DNA of 64,000 nucleotides. Origin: Calditrichota bacterium (lineage in GTDB: Bacteria > Calditrichota > Calditrichia > RBG-13-44-9 > J042). Made by a program: the position numbers and the translations under genes. The notes under the pieces are model-generated. The model searched no databases, was not told where the DNA came from, and saw only the letters and a list, made by a program, of their open reading frames with translations. The stretch spans positions 116,343-180,342 of the forward strand of contig JAADJD010000055.1 in assembly GCA_013150955.1 (NCBI GenBank), in the 5' to 3' direction. Within the stretch, counting starts at the first letter, position 1. Every line of letters begins with the position of its first letter. This document shows, piece after piece, positions 25,309-34,274 of this stretch.

Positions 25309-25503
25309 ATGGCAAAGGTGTGTGAAATCTGCGGAAAGAAGCCGATGTTCGGGAATAACGTCAGTCACGCCAACAATCGAACCCGACGACGGTTTAATCC
25401 CAACCTCCAGAAGGTTCGGGCCATTGTTAACGGCAAGACCCGCCGCATTACGGTGTGCACCCGATGCATCCAGGCCGGAAAGGTCGTTAAAGCGGTGCGC
25501 TAA
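25309..25503 (+). CDS. rpmB: Large ribosomal subunit protein bL28
   Basis: A 64-residue L28 protein starting [28 protein letters not shown] in two recognisable blocks, ending [10 protein letters not shown]. It is the zinc-binding C+ form, with CEIC and CTRC pairs. AAAAGGAG lies just upstream of ATG 25309, which decides the start over earlier in-frame codons. It is monocistronic, with its own promoter and terminator, and divergent from dnaA. Confidence 0.96.
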   Translation: MAKVCEICGKKPMFGNNVSHANNRTRRRFNPNLQKVRAIVNGKTRRITVCTRCIQAGKVVKAVR

Positions 25504-25529
25504 TTCCAAATTGACTGCGTCGATTTGCT

Positions 25530-25562
25530 CCCCAATGGCTCCCTGGCATTGGGGATTTTTTA
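25530..25562 (+). terminator. Intrinsic terminator after rpmB
   Basis: CCCCAATG (25530-25537) pairs with CATTGGGG (25547-25554), followed by A and then six T residues. It lies 27 bases past the rpmB stop. Confidence 0.9.
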
Positions 25563-25660
25563 TTTCCCTTACAAGCACCTTTTTTATCCATTTCGTAACA
25601 CCGCTTCTCTCGAAAAATTCCCCCATAGAAAAAACAGGGCCGCACCAAAGAGCGCATTAT

Positions 25661-25757
25661 CCCAGATAATGCATTAAACCCAGATTATGCAGTAGCCTAC
25701 GAATGACACGAATGAACACCAATAAAAAGAATAAACCCAGATTATGCATTTGGGTTA
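25661..25757 (+). repeat. Dispersed CGAAT-type repeat, truncated copy C
   Basis: This tract contains three copies of the terminal motif (CCCAGATAATGCATTAAA, CCCAGATTATGCAGTAG, CCCAGATTATGCATTTGGG) and one left arm with ACGAATGACACGAATGAA. It lacks the central block of the full element. It looks like a cut-down or rearranged copy, directly abutting the end of the GWxTD gene. Confidence 0.75.
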
Positions 25758-27032
25758 ATTAAACTCTTCGTTGTAAAACGAGGGGTGCAGGTAATAATCC
25801 CCAAACCCGGTTCGATCGATAAATAAGAAGACCTTCCGCAGCTGATAGTAGCGCCAGATTTCGTAAGGATAACTATCGATTTCAAACGGATGGCGCTCAA
25901 TGTCATCGGGCTCTCCAAACTTGATGAAGATCCGCCCCCGATCGGTCAACCAGCCGGCCTGGGTCATGGTCGAAAAATTTTGATTGGCAAAATTCACCCG
26001 ACGGTAGTATTCATCCATTAACTCGTTTTTTTCCGTTTCCGGATTGGGATCCATTTCCTCCCAGAACCGTTCGAAAAAGGCTTTCTTTTCCCGGTACGAC
26101 TTCTTCAGCACCCGACGAATGGAATCCTCTTCAAAAATGTACACCAGCTGCTCAATGGCCATGTCCAGATCTTTGGGGGATTGCGGGGTAATCGTCCAGA
26201 AAAAGGAGAAGATCTGATTCAGCTGGAACTTCTTGCCGTCCTTGATGGCCTCCAGATAAAGCGAATATTTGTTGCGATCAAACTGATAGCGGTTCAAGCG
26301 GATGAAATGTTCCTGAAAGGCCGGCTCCCCAAACACCAGGTACTGATTGCGCAAATCCAGTCGTCCCTCCTCATCGTATACCCGATAATCGATTCGCAGG
26401 GTGTCCCCGGGATTCCCCAGATACGTATTAAAATATATGTAGATATTTTCATCATCGCCGGAGTAGTTGCGGGTTAGATTGGGTTCGTAGGCAACAATGC
26501 GCCCGCTGCTGTCGCGCTCCACCCGACTGAGAAACAGAATATTGCTGATCATGAAGTTGTAGTGCTGGTAATCGGGCATCTTGAAATGGATTTTTCGATT
26601 CACCTGTTTGTTGGTATTTTTATCCAGCACCGTAATCACCGCCTCATACTCCCCGCTCTGGATGGGCACATCGATGGTAAAAGTGTTCATGGTGGTACGG
26701 GAGTTGGTTTCCTCGAAATGTTTCACCCACAGGCGCTTTTGAATGGAACGATTAAAGAACACCTCCTTACTGGCATCCATGATATAAATCTCCAGCTGAA
26801 TTTCGGCAGAGTAACCGGTATCCGCCTGCACAAAGGTAATGTCGTCATTAACCATCTGGATAAACACCCGCACCAGGGTTTGTTGACCATCGGGGGTGAA
26901 GGTGGGGAAAATTTCGGCGCTGAAATAGGGCAACCCGATTCCACTGAGTTGCGGCGTGGCCATATACTGAGCCCTGGCCGTGGAAAGCCCGAATCCCAAC
27001 ACGGCCAACAAAATGGCCCAACGGAGTTTCAT
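25755..27032 (-). CDS. GWxTD domain protein, probably exported
   Basis: A 425-residue protein with an N-terminal signal peptide (AILLAVLGFGLSTARA) and a C-terminal GWxTD domain. The name motif is GWLTDRGRIFIKFGEPDDIERHP around residues 358-380. GWxTD proteins are restricted mainly to FCB and related phyla and are predicted envelope or secreted proteins of unknown function. The N-terminal half is beta-rich. Its ATG overlaps the rimO stop by four bases, so the two are translationally coupled even though no functional link is known. Confidence 0.9.
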   Translation of the reverse strand: MKLRWAILLAVLGFGLSTARAQYMATPQLSGIGLPYFSAEIFPTFTPDGQQTLVRVFIQMVNDDITFVQADTGYSAEIQLEIYIMDASKEVFFNRSIQKRLWVKHFEETNSRTTMNTFTIDVPIQSGEYEAVITVLDKNTNKQVNRKIHFKMPDYQHYNFMISNILFLSRVERDSSGRIVAYEPNLTRNYSGDDENIYIYFNTYLGNPGDTLRIDYRVYDEEGRLDLRNQYLVFGEPAFQEHFIRLNRYQFDRNKYSLYLEAIKDGKKFQLNQIFSFFWTITPQSPKDLDMAIEQLVYIFEEDSIRRVLKKSYREKKAFFERFWEEMDPNPETEKNELMDEYYRRVNFANQNFSTMTQAGWLTDRGRIFIKFGEPDDIERHPFEIDSYPYEIWRYYQLRKVFLFIDRTGFGDYYLHPSFYNEEFN

Positions 27033-28369
27033 GATGAATTTAACCTCTCTACATGTCCATACAATTCATACTCGGAGGCATCCACAATGGTAACCTGACG
27101 AATTTGTCCACCTGCCAGGTCACCCGGAATGTCCTCCAGGATGACTTCGTTGTCAATTTCCGGGGAATCGCCACGGGTTCGCCCAAATGCCAGGCGGTTT
27201 TCGGGATCCACCTCGTCAATCATGACCGCAACCGTTTGACCAATCCACTCTCTGTTTTTTCTAAATGAAATCTCCCGTTGAAGTTCCATGATTTCCTGGT
27301 AGCGCGCTTCTTTCAGCGCCTCCGGAAGGTCTTCCATGGCATAAGCGGCGGTATTTTCTTCGTGGGAATAGGTGAACACGCCCAGTCGGTCAAATTCCAT
27401 TTCCTGCACAAAGGCTTTCAGCGCCTGAAAATCGGCGTCGGTTTCTCCGGGATGCCCGACAATCAGCGTCGTCCGCAGGGTGACGTCCGGAATCCGCTGA
27501 CGCGCCAGCTCGAAAATTTCCCGGATACGCCGCGAGGAGCCACCGCGCTTCATAATTGCCAGCATCCTGTCCGTAATGTGCTGAATGGGCATATCCAGGT
27601 ACGGCACCACCCGCGAGCTACGGGCCATAAAGGCAATCAGTTCATCCGGTACCGTGGTGGGATACAGGTAGTGAAGCCGGATCCACACAAGCCCTTCGAT
27701 TTGCTCCAGCTCCTCCAGCAAATCCACAATGCGCGGTTTTTGATAAAGATCCACCCCGTAAAAGGTTGTATCCTGCGCCACCAGAATCAATTCCTTCACC
27801 CCGCGTTCAGCCAGCATCCGGGCCTCGGCAACAACCTGGGAAATCGGCCGACTGCGATGGCGTCCACGCATCAACGGAATGGCGCAAAAGGCACAGGTGT
27901 GGTTGCATCCTTCGGAAATCTTCAGATACGCATAATGGGAACGGGTGGTTAAATAGCGCTGTTCAAACAGGTATTCCGGCGGAGTGTCATCCGGGAAGTT
28001 TAAAAATTTCAGAATATTCTGATAATCTTCGGTACCAAAAAAGGCATCCACGGCCGGCAATTCCCGTCGCAGTTCACGGGCATAACGCTGCGATAAACAG
28101 CCACAAACCACAATCTTTTTGGATGGATCCTGCTTCTTCAATTGTTCCGCTTCCAGAATCGCGTCCACAGATTCCTGTTTGGCCAGATGAATAAACCCAC
28201 AGGTATTGATGATGACCACGTCGGCCTCTTCGGGAGAGTCCACCAGCTCGGCTTTTCGGGCTTTCAATTGCCCCATCAAAATTTCAGAATCGTACACGTT
28301 CTTTGCACAGCCCAGCGTGGTGATATGGATACGAGGGGGTTTTCCGTTATGTTTATTGGATCCAGCCAT
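27029..28369 (-). CDS. rimO: Ribosomal protein uS12 methylthiotransferase RimO
   Basis: RimO adds a methylthio group to an aspartate of ribosomal protein S12 using two 4Fe-4S clusters. The product (446 residues) has an N-terminal UPF0004 domain (IHITTLGCAKNVYDSEIL, the first of three cluster cysteines). The radical SAM core follows with CxxxCxxC in SEGCNHTCAFCAIP, then a C-terminal TRAM domain (IGQTVAVMIDEVD). ATG at 28369 is chosen because AGGA lies about six bases upstream; the open frame extends much further but into ftsY. It starts eight bases past the ftsY stop. Confidence 0.95.
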   Translation of the reverse strand: MAGSNKHNGKPPRIHITTLGCAKNVYDSEILMGQLKARKAELVDSPEEADVVIINTCGFIHLAKQESVDAILEAEQLKKQDPSKKIVVCGCLSQRYARELRRELPAVDAFFGTEDYQNILKFLNFPDDTPPEYLFEQRYLTTRSHYAYLKISEGCNHTCAFCAIPLMRGRHRSRPISQVVAEARMLAERGVKELILVAQDTTFYGVDLYQKPRIVDLLEELEQIEGLVWIRLHYLYPTTVPDELIAFMARSSRVVPYLDMPIQHITDRMLAIMKRGGSSRRIREIFELARQRIPDVTLRTTLIVGHPGETDADFQALKAFVQEMEFDRLGVFTYSHEENTAAYAMEDLPEALKEARYQEIMELQREISFRKNREWIGQTVAVMIDEVDPENRLAFGRTRGDSPEIDNEVILEDIPGDLAGGQIRQVTIVDASEYELYGHVERLNSS

Positions 28370-28376
28370 GCGCATC

Positions 28377-29315
28377 CTAAGAATTTTCAGTAATCGATTC
28401 CGTCTCGAATAACCCATCCACAAACGTCTGGGGATCGAAGACTTCCAGGTCTTCCATCTGTTCCCCCAATCCCACATAGTGAATAGGTATGCCCAGCTGA
28501 TGAGCAATGCCGATCACGCTTCCTCCTTTGGCGGTACCATCCAGCTTGGTTAAAATAATGCCCGTCACGCCAACGGCGTCCACGAAGTTGCGTGCCTGAT
28601 TGAGGGCATTCTGCCCCACCGTGCCATCCAGCACCAGTAATACCTGATGCGGCGCCTCTGGCAGCACTTTCTGGATCACCCGTTTTATTTTCTTCAATTC
28701 TTCCATTAGATTCACCTTGGTGTGCAGGCGGCCGGCGGTATCCAGGATGGCCACATCGGCGTTGCGGGCAATGGCAGCCTGCACCGTGTCGTAAGCCACC
28801 GCGCCGGGATCCGCCCCGCTCTGATGCTTCACAATATCCGCTCCCAGCCGCCGCGCCCAGACCTCCAGCTGCTCGATGGCAGCGGCCCGGAACGTATCAG
28901 CCGCACCCAGAACCACCCGCTTACCCCGCTGCTGAAAACGATGGGCCAGCTTGGCAATCGATGTCGTCTTGCCCGTTCCGTTCACCCCCACCACCAGAAT
29001 AACAAACGGTTTTGCCGGCAGCGTCTCTTCCGGCACATTCACAGGCGGGAAAATGCGAATAATCTCTTCCTTTAAAATACGGAACAGCTCTCGTGGATCC
29101 TCGTATCGTTCCTTTTTCACCCGTTGTTGCACGCGTTCCAGAATGGCCAGGGTGGTTTCCACCCCGACATCGCCCGAAATTAAGATTTCCTCAATCTCTT
29201 CCAGCAATTCGTCATCAATGCGGGAACGGGCAACAATCACCCGCGAGATTCGATCGAACACCTGGCTTTTGGTGCGCGCCAGCCCCTTGCGCAGCTTATC
29301 CAGAAATGCCGCCAT
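28377..29315 (-). CDS. ftsY: Signal recognition particle receptor FtsY
   Basis: FtsY is the membrane-associated receptor that docks SRP-ribosome complexes at the Sec translocon. This 312-residue version consists only of the NG core. The N domain spans about 1-95 and the GTPase domain shows VVGVNGTGKTTSIAKLA (G1), DTFRAAAIEQLEVW, DTAGRLHTKVNLMEELKKI (G3) and TKLDGTAKGG (G4). It lacks the long acidic A domain of E. coli, which is common in other phyla. It leads the ftsY-rimO-GWxTD unit. Confidence 0.96.
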   Translation of the reverse strand: MAAFLDKLRKGLARTKSQVFDRISRVIVARSRIDDELLEEIEEILISGDVGVETTLAILERVQQRVKKERYEDPRELFRILKEEIIRIFPPVNVPEETLPAKPFVILVVGVNGTGKTTSIAKLAHRFQQRGKRVVLGAADTFRAAAIEQLEVWARRLGADIVKHQSGADPGAVAYDTVQAAIARNADVAILDTAGRLHTKVNLMEELKKIKRVIQKVLPEAPHQVLLVLDGTVGQNALNQARNFVDAVGVTGIILTKLDGTAKGGSVIGIAHQLGIPIHYVGLGEQMEDLEVFDPQTFVDGLFETESITENS

Positions 29316-29390
29316 GGATTATGCTTCCTTTCCTGTTGAACATTCGCTTTCATTTCATTTCAATTTGAAAATATAACCAAAAAGCGTGCA

Positions 29391-30581
29391 CTAATCCACC
29401 CCTGTGGAAGATCGTCGAAAAACCAGGTGCCCCACCAGAACGCTAATCATGACCACAAAAATGCCGGGAATGAATACCTCGGCCGGGAGAATCCGCTGCC
29501 GATAGGCCAGCCAGAAGATGATCAAGGTGAGCTCACCCCGGGGGAAGGTTCCCAGCACCAGAAACAGCAGCGGCTGTTTTCGGTAACGAACGTAAAGGCC
29601 AAAAGCAATGGCCAGCAGGATCAGGGCGGCCATCAAAAAATTAAAATTCTTCCAGATGAGATAGGTATGCTGGAACGCCATGACCATGGCGCGACCCATG
29701 TCGGTAAAGGGGATCAGAAAAAAGAACGCTCCCACCTGCAACAATCGCTGCCGCTGAAACTTTTCCACCGACGGGATCATGCTTTTTAGAAACAGCCCGG
29801 CCCAGAACCCGATGAAAACCAATGATAAGCCGGTATTGTAAGCCAGATTCAGGGAAATGAAAAAAATCCCCATGGCCAGAAACAGGATGCTATTGGTGGC
29901 TGGTGGCGATCGCCGCGCCAGATAAAAAGAAAACCGCTGACGCATGAGGATGGGCAGAGAGAAAAGCAAAAATAAAAGGAAGTACATCAAATCCAGCACC
30001 GTAAAATCCCGATGCAAATTTTGTTTGATGGTATCAATGGCCGCGATGGCAATGATGGCCAGTAAATCCAGCGAAAGGGCCATCTGCAGCAGATTGGTGG
30101 TTTGCTTTTTCACCAATCCCGTTTCCGACAGGTAGCTTTGCGCCACCGCCCCGATGTTGATACTTAAAAACGCGGTGGTTAAAAACAGGGTCGCCCACCA
30201 GTCTTGACCGGTCACAAAGAAAAAAGAAATTATCCCCACGGAAAGGATCGTCAAACTGGCCAGCACGGTGCTGAACACCAGATTCTCACCATCCACCCAG
30301 CGGAAAAACTGGGGATCAAAGTTTAACCCGATGAGAATCAAAAACACCAGCACCCCGATGTGGTTGGCAAATAACAGGAAGACGTTATTGTCATTAAACA
30401 CCCGGTTCAGGATCTGGGGATAGTCCGACAAAAGCAACAGAAACGCCCCGAACAGGGCGCCGGTCATCAGGTAGGCCAGAAAATCCGGCAATCGGAGCCG
30501 CCGGATGACCACCAGCGTTAAAGCGCTAATGATGTAGGCAAACGCCAGGTAGATAAAAAACTGCCCAACCAGTTCTTTCAT
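29391..30581 (-). CDS. Monovalent cation:proton antiporter family membrane protein
   Basis: A 396-residue protein with about twelve hydrophobic segments, of the CPA/Kef-type sodium-proton exchanger family. Supporting segments are the N-terminal LRLPDFLAYLMTGALFGAF, GVLVFLILIGLNFDP and the conserved later part LVFIGFWAGLFLKSMIPSVEKF and PRGELTLIIFWLAY. There is no C-terminal TrkA-N regulatory domain. Ion specificity cannot be read from sequence alone. It follows the UbiA gene by nine bases on the same strand. Confidence 0.82.
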   Translation of the reverse strand: MKELVGQFFIYLAFAYIISALTLVVIRRLRLPDFLAYLMTGALFGAFLLLLSDYPQILNRVFNDNNVFLLFANHIGVLVFLILIGLNFDPQFFRWVDGENLVFSTVLASLTILSVGIISFFFVTGQDWWATLFLTTAFLSINIGAVAQSYLSETGLVKKQTTNLLQMALSLDLLAIIAIAAIDTIKQNLHRDFTVLDLMYFLLFLLFSLPILMRQRFSFYLARRSPPATNSILFLAMGIFFISLNLAYNTGLSLVFIGFWAGLFLKSMIPSVEKFQRQRLLQVGAFFFLIPFTDMGRAMVMAFQHTYLIWKNFNFLMAALILLAIAFGLYVRYRKQPLLFLVLGTFPRGELTLIIFWLAYRQRILPAEVFIPGIFVVMISVLVGHLVFRRSSTGVD

Positions 30582-30590
30582 GGTGCCCTT

Positions 30591-31604
30591 TCATCGCCCT
30601 TTGAAATTTGGATAGTCGAAATTGAACCGCCGTTGATAATAAAATCGGGTGAAATAAAATCCGGCTAACGCAATTCCAAAAAAGAGGGGAAATTTCATGG
30701 AAATCCACAACACGAAAAAGAAGATGCCCATCTTCAGCGTGATGATTGCCCGTTCGGTAGTGGGTTGACGCAACATCCAGATCATGAACGGCAGGGTTCC
30801 CAGAGATATCAACAGGATGAGATCGTCCTTCATTACCCCACCACCAACCAGTGCCGCCGCCATCAGCAATCCACTCCACCGAATGGTGGTGCGAAACCCA
30901 TATTTCACTGGAAAGGTGATCTTCCGGGCAGCGGCATCGCCATCGCGATCGGGAAGGGTAGTTAACAGGTACAAACCGGTGTTAAATGCCAGGTAATTCA
31001 ACGAATTCAGCAAAAACGATTTTCCCAGCGGTTGCGCCAGGCTCCAGCCCAGCGCAAAGGCCAGCCACCCCATGGCCATGTTGGCCCAGAGTCCCCAGAG
31101 GGGGCGGTTCTTTAATTCAAACGGGGCATAATTATACAAATATCCGGTAACCAGAATAAACGCCAGCAAAAGCAACGCAAACGTCCGGTTGATGGTGAGC
31201 GCCATTCCCATCGCCAGCAGACAGGTTAGAACCGCCTGAATGTAGCCATGGGAAAGGGGCACATGCCCATCGCCCAGCAGGAATAGTTTGCGATTCTGCC
31301 GATCGGAATCCACATCCCGCAGCTGATTGAAAATAAAACTGCCGCCCATGGCCAGGGCAAACGTCAGCATGGCCAGCCAGACCGGATAACCCAGCGAATG
31401 AAACGTGAGCTGAAAAGACATTCCCGGAAGAAAGTACGGTGAGGGAAAAGAAGCCAGCAAGAAACCGGCCAGCAGGGTGGCCCACCCCGGAAAAAACAGC
31501 ATGGGGCGCATCAGAAAAACATAGTCCAGATACCGTAACCAGCGGCTGGACGGACTGGTCATCACCGCAGCTGTGGCCTGTTTGTCTGAAAACGTTTTCT
31601 TCAC
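30591..31604 (-). CDS. UbiA-family prenyltransferase
   Basis: A 337-residue integral membrane protein with both aspartate-rich motifs of the UbiA superfamily: NQLRDVDSDRQN (NxxxDxxxD) in loop 2-3 and PDRDGDAAARK in loop 6-7. About eight to nine transmembrane segments are visible. UbiA enzymes attach prenyl chains to aromatic acceptors in quinone, heme or lipid synthesis; the acceptor here is not known. A MqnA-like menaquinone-pathway protein occurs 5 kb away, which is suggestive only. The gene lies between the YfiM-like and antiporter genes. Confidence 0.85.
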   Translation of the reverse strand: MKKTFSDKQATAAVMTSPSSRWLRYLDYVFLMRPMLFFPGWATLLAGFLLASFPSPYFLPGMSFQLTFHSLGYPVWLAMLTFALAMGGSFIFNQLRDVDSDRQNRKLFLLGDGHVPLSHGYIQAVLTCLLAMGMALTINRTFALLLLAFILVTGYLYNYAPFELKNRPLWGLWANMAMGWLAFALGWSLAQPLGKSFLLNSLNYLAFNTGLYLLTTLPDRDGDAAARKITFPVKYGFRTTIRWSGLLMAAALVGGGVMKDDLILLISLGTLPFMIWMLRQPTTERAIITLKMGIFFFVLWISMKFPLFFGIALAGFYFTRFYYQRRFNFDYPNFKGR

Positions 31605-31616
31605 CCGTTCCCCATG

Positions 31617-32072
31617 TTATTGATGGAGTAAAATTAACGCCACCCCAACTCCCGCAAGGTCGGCCAGCAAATCCTTCCAGCAAAAATGATTCCCCGGCCG
31701 CCGGCGATCCCGAAATTCTTTGGCCAATCCCAGACTAAACGCGATGCTGGCCCCCACCCAGGGACTCCGTTCCGGTTCCATCTGGAACTGTCGCTGGAGC
31801 ACCTGGGCGGAGAATACGGTCATCATCAGGCTGCCCATGAAATGATGGCCTTTGTCCGGGGCAAACCAGGGATCGCCCCCCTGGCCGGTGGGGGAAACGG
31901 CGGAGTCGGTCTCTACCACCTTATGGATCGTAAAAAGGGAATGGGGCGACTCGTTCTGAGCCACTCCAGGTGCTGGCAGGAGGCACACCCCAACCATGAT
32001 GATGGTCCACAACGAAACCATTTGGCGAACCCATCCTTTCCGACCATTCGATTTAAAAACCAAACGCTTCAT
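31617..32072 (-). CDS. YfiM-like (DUF2279-type) exported protein
   Basis: A 151-residue protein with a signal-like hydrophobic segment (LWTIIMVGVCLLPAPGVAQ). Its core DPWFAPDKGHHFMGSLMM and the downstream LAKEFRDRRRPGNHFCWKDLLADLAGVGVALILL resemble the YfiM/DUF2279 family, in which the DKxxH and SWKDLxAD parts are conserved. Such proteins are predicted envelope proteins with unknown function. It is 12 bases upstream of the UbiA gene. Confidence 0.6.
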   Translation of the reverse strand: MKRLVFKSNGRKGWVRQMVSLWTIIMVGVCLLPAPGVAQNESPHSLFTIHKVVETDSAVSPTGQGGDPWFAPDKGHHFMGSLMMTVFSAQVLQRQFQMEPERSPWVGASIAFSLGLAKEFRDRRRPGNHFCWKDLLADLAGVGVALILLHQ

Positions 32073-32142
32073 GCGGCCTCCTGCTCAATCCAAATCTCAC
32101 ATCGTGCTTCCGCCTTACCACCATTCCCCGGTAATTGCTTTT

Positions 32143-32634
32143 TTAAAAATGGATGGAAATCCGCATGCCCACCCATCCTGTAGAGGACGGGACCGACTGC
32201 GGAATGAAGCCGGAAATATCCATGGCTGTATCAAACTCGAACAAATACGCATCCACGTAAGCATCCACAATCGTCAACACATAGGCCAGCCCCAGGTACC
32301 AGGTGAACGTATTCCGTTTTTCCTGATAGGCCCGAATCCGGGTGCTCCGCCATTGTCGATGGTAGTACACCACCCGCTGCAGGAGCAGTGCGTTTACCCC
32401 GAAAACCAAAACGGCTTTGGCATATTGATGATTGTACACCTGTCCCCAGCCCGGTAAAACGGCGGATCGCAACATGGCCCCGGTAGGGGACTTCAGGGGC
32501 TGATCACTGAGTAGCTTCAGCGTGTCGATGACCGCTGTATCCCCCCTGGCTACCGAACGTTCCATTGCCCCCAGCAGGGAACTTCCCCCCAATCCCCATA
32601 GAATAACTAAAATTACAATAATTTGCCGTTGCAT
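32143..32634 (-). CDS. DUF5683 membrane protein
   Basis: A 163-residue protein with an N-terminal signal sequence and the DUF5683 signature SPTGAMLRSAVLPGWGQVYN, followed by two hydrophobic helices with KAVLVFGVNALLL and LGLAYVLTIVDAYVDAYLF. This family is common in Bacteroidota and relatives and is thought to be envelope-associated; function unknown. It is in line with ridA upstream and the YfiM-like gene downstream. Confidence 0.82.
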   Translation of the reverse strand: MQRQIIVILVILWGLGGSSLLGAMERSVARGDTAVIDTLKLLSDQPLKSPTGAMLRSAVLPGWGQVYNHQYAKAVLVFGVNALLLQRVVYYHRQWRSTRIRAYQEKRNTFTWYLGLAYVLTIVDAYVDAYLFEFDTAMDISGFIPQSVPSSTGWVGMRISIHF

Positions 32635-32666
32635 TCAATCATCCACTGCACGGTTGCACAAAAACA

Positions 32667-33047
32667 TCACGATCGCCAGGCAATGCATTCAATCTCCACC
32701 AGCACGTCTTTTGGCAGCCGACTGACTTCCACGGCAGAACGCGCCGGTGGATTTTCCGGGAAAAATTCCGCGTACACTTCATTCATCAGCGGAAAATCGT
32801 CCATGCGTTTTAAAAAAACCGTGGTTTTTACCACATGGGAAAGGTCGGTGCCCGCGGCCTCTAAAACTGCGGCCAGATTTTTTAACACCTGACGCGTCTG
32901 TACCTTCACGTCCCCCTCCACCAGCGCCCCGGTGGCGGGATCAATTGCAATTTGCCCGGCGGTAAAAACCAGCTGCCCAACAACGATCGCCTGACTGTAA
33001 GGGCCTACTGGCTCAGGGGCATTCCGGGTGTACACCACCTGTTTCAT
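32667..33047 (-). CDS. ridA: RidA-family reactive intermediate deaminase
   Basis: RidA hydrolyses reactive enamine/imine intermediates such as 2-aminoacrylate from PLP enzymes, protecting other enzymes. The 126-residue protein has the family hallmarks: [39 protein letters not shown] and the C-terminal [23 protein letters not shown] carrying the catalytic arginine. The length is exact for the family. Confidence 0.95.
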   Translation of the reverse strand: MKQVVYTRNAPEPVGPYSQAIVVGQLVFTAGQIAIDPATGALVEGDVKVQTRQVLKNLAAVLEAAGTDLSHVVKTTVFLKRMDDFPLMNEVYAEFFPENPPARSAVEVSRLPKDVLVEIECIAWRS

Positions 33048-33117
33048 ATGTTGCCTCCCCTATTTTGACTGATTTGGTTAACGATCCGATAAATCCTATT
33101 GTTGAACAACACCCGAA

Positions 33118-33735
33118 TCACATCAGCACCCGCTCGATGCTCCCCTTTCCCTCTCGAATAATTTCTACCTCATCATGAATGATCTTGATGATGGTCGATT
33201 CTTCCGCATCGGGCAGGGGGCCCGCGTCCAGGAACACTTCCGCGTGATGGGCATAGCGCTGCATGATTTCTTCCGGATCGTTCAGCAGCTCCCCTTCTTC
33301 AATATTGACCGAGGTGTTGGCAAGCGGATGTCCCAGCGTATGCACCATGGCCATCACAATACGATTGTCCGGTATGCGGATGCCCACCTCTTTGCGGCGT
33401 GTCAACATCAACTTGGGAATTTCGCGGGTGGCTTCCAGAATCACCGTATACGGGCCCGGAAAACAGCGTTTCAGGATTCGAAACGCAAAATTGGATATGC
33501 GGGCATATTGAGACGCCTGTTGAATGGACTCGCAAATTAAACTGATGGGTTCGAATTTGGTTTTGCCTTTCAGCCGGTAAATGGCCTCCAGCGCGTGCTT
33601 TTTGTACAGACTGCAGCCAATTCCGTAAACCGTATCCGTCGGGTAAATGATCAACTGGCCATTCTCAAGGGCCTCAACCGCTTTGTTGATCGACCGTTGA
33701 TGTGGATTCTCCGGGTACACTTTGAACCGAATCAT
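33118..33735 (-). CDS. tsaC: L-threonylcarbamoyladenylate synthase (TsaC/Sua5/YrdC family)
   Basis: This enzyme makes threonylcarbamoyl-AMP from threonine, bicarbonate and ATP, for the t6A37 modification of tRNAs. The 205-residue single-domain protein has the YrdC signature: LIIYPTDTVYGIGCSLYKKHALEAIYRLKGK, then CFPGPYTVILEAT, KEVGIRIPDN and GHPLANTSVNI. There is no C-terminal Sua5 domain. It lies upstream of ridA. The upstream gap to 34274 contains repeats. Confidence 0.93.
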   Translation of the reverse strand: MIRFKVYPENPHQRSINKAVEALENGQLIIYPTDTVYGIGCSLYKKHALEAIYRLKGKTKFEPISLICESIQQASQYARISNFAFRILKRCFPGPYTVILEATREIPKLMLTRRKEVGIRIPDNRIVMAMVHTLGHPLANTSVNIEEGELLNDPEEIMQRYAHHAEVFLDAGPLPDAEESTIIKIIHDEVEIIREGKGSIERVLM

Positions 33736-34051
33736 GCGGATTCATCGCCTCCAACCGTATCGTGTCGGGCCACCATCCAACAACACCAAAAGTAGAAGAT
33801 AAAATAACGGCCTATGTTTTACAACAACTTATTCAGTCAATGCAGGAAGGGTATTACCTTCAAATGCAACATCGTCTCTCAAGATTCACCAACGGCTTTG
33901 CTGAGGGAATATTTACCCGATTCGCACATTGAACGGCGAGTGACACGAATGAAGCCGAAAAGCAGGAACCACTCGGAAGTTTTTTCATCCACAAACCGTT
34001 CCAACGGCGAACGAAACAAGCGCTGATTTGATTTTGTGGGGAATTTTCAAT
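33736..34051. other. Gap upstream of tsaC with a decayed repeat copy
   Basis: No gene is supported. At 33936-34005 the sequence TGACACGAATGAAGCCGAAA, followed by TTTTTTCATCCACAAA, resembles a worn copy of the dispersed element in inverted orientation. Confidence 0.4.
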
Positions 34052-34221
34052 AAACCAAGATTATGCAATAGCCTACGAATGACATGAATGAACACCAATG
34101 AAAATAATAAAATGCACTTAATTCTATCTGGATGAAAATGTTTTCCCGGATATATTCGCTATTTTGGTGATATGATTCGAATTCATTCGTGTGATTCGTG
34201 GTTTAACGCTTTATTTGGGTT
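34052..34221 (+). repeat. Dispersed CGAAT-type repeat, copy D
   Basis: A 170-bp copy begins AAACCAAGATTATGCAATAG, contains ATTCTATCTGGATGAAAATG and ends ATTCGTGTGATTCGTGG, TTTAACGCTTTATTTGGGTT. It has the same orientation as copies A and B. It sits 54 bases past the Mur-ligase-like stop. Confidence 0.85.
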
Positions 34222-34274
34222 GAATCATTTTTCAGTCCGTGCAATCATGATGGTTGAAAACAGCCCATCCGGCT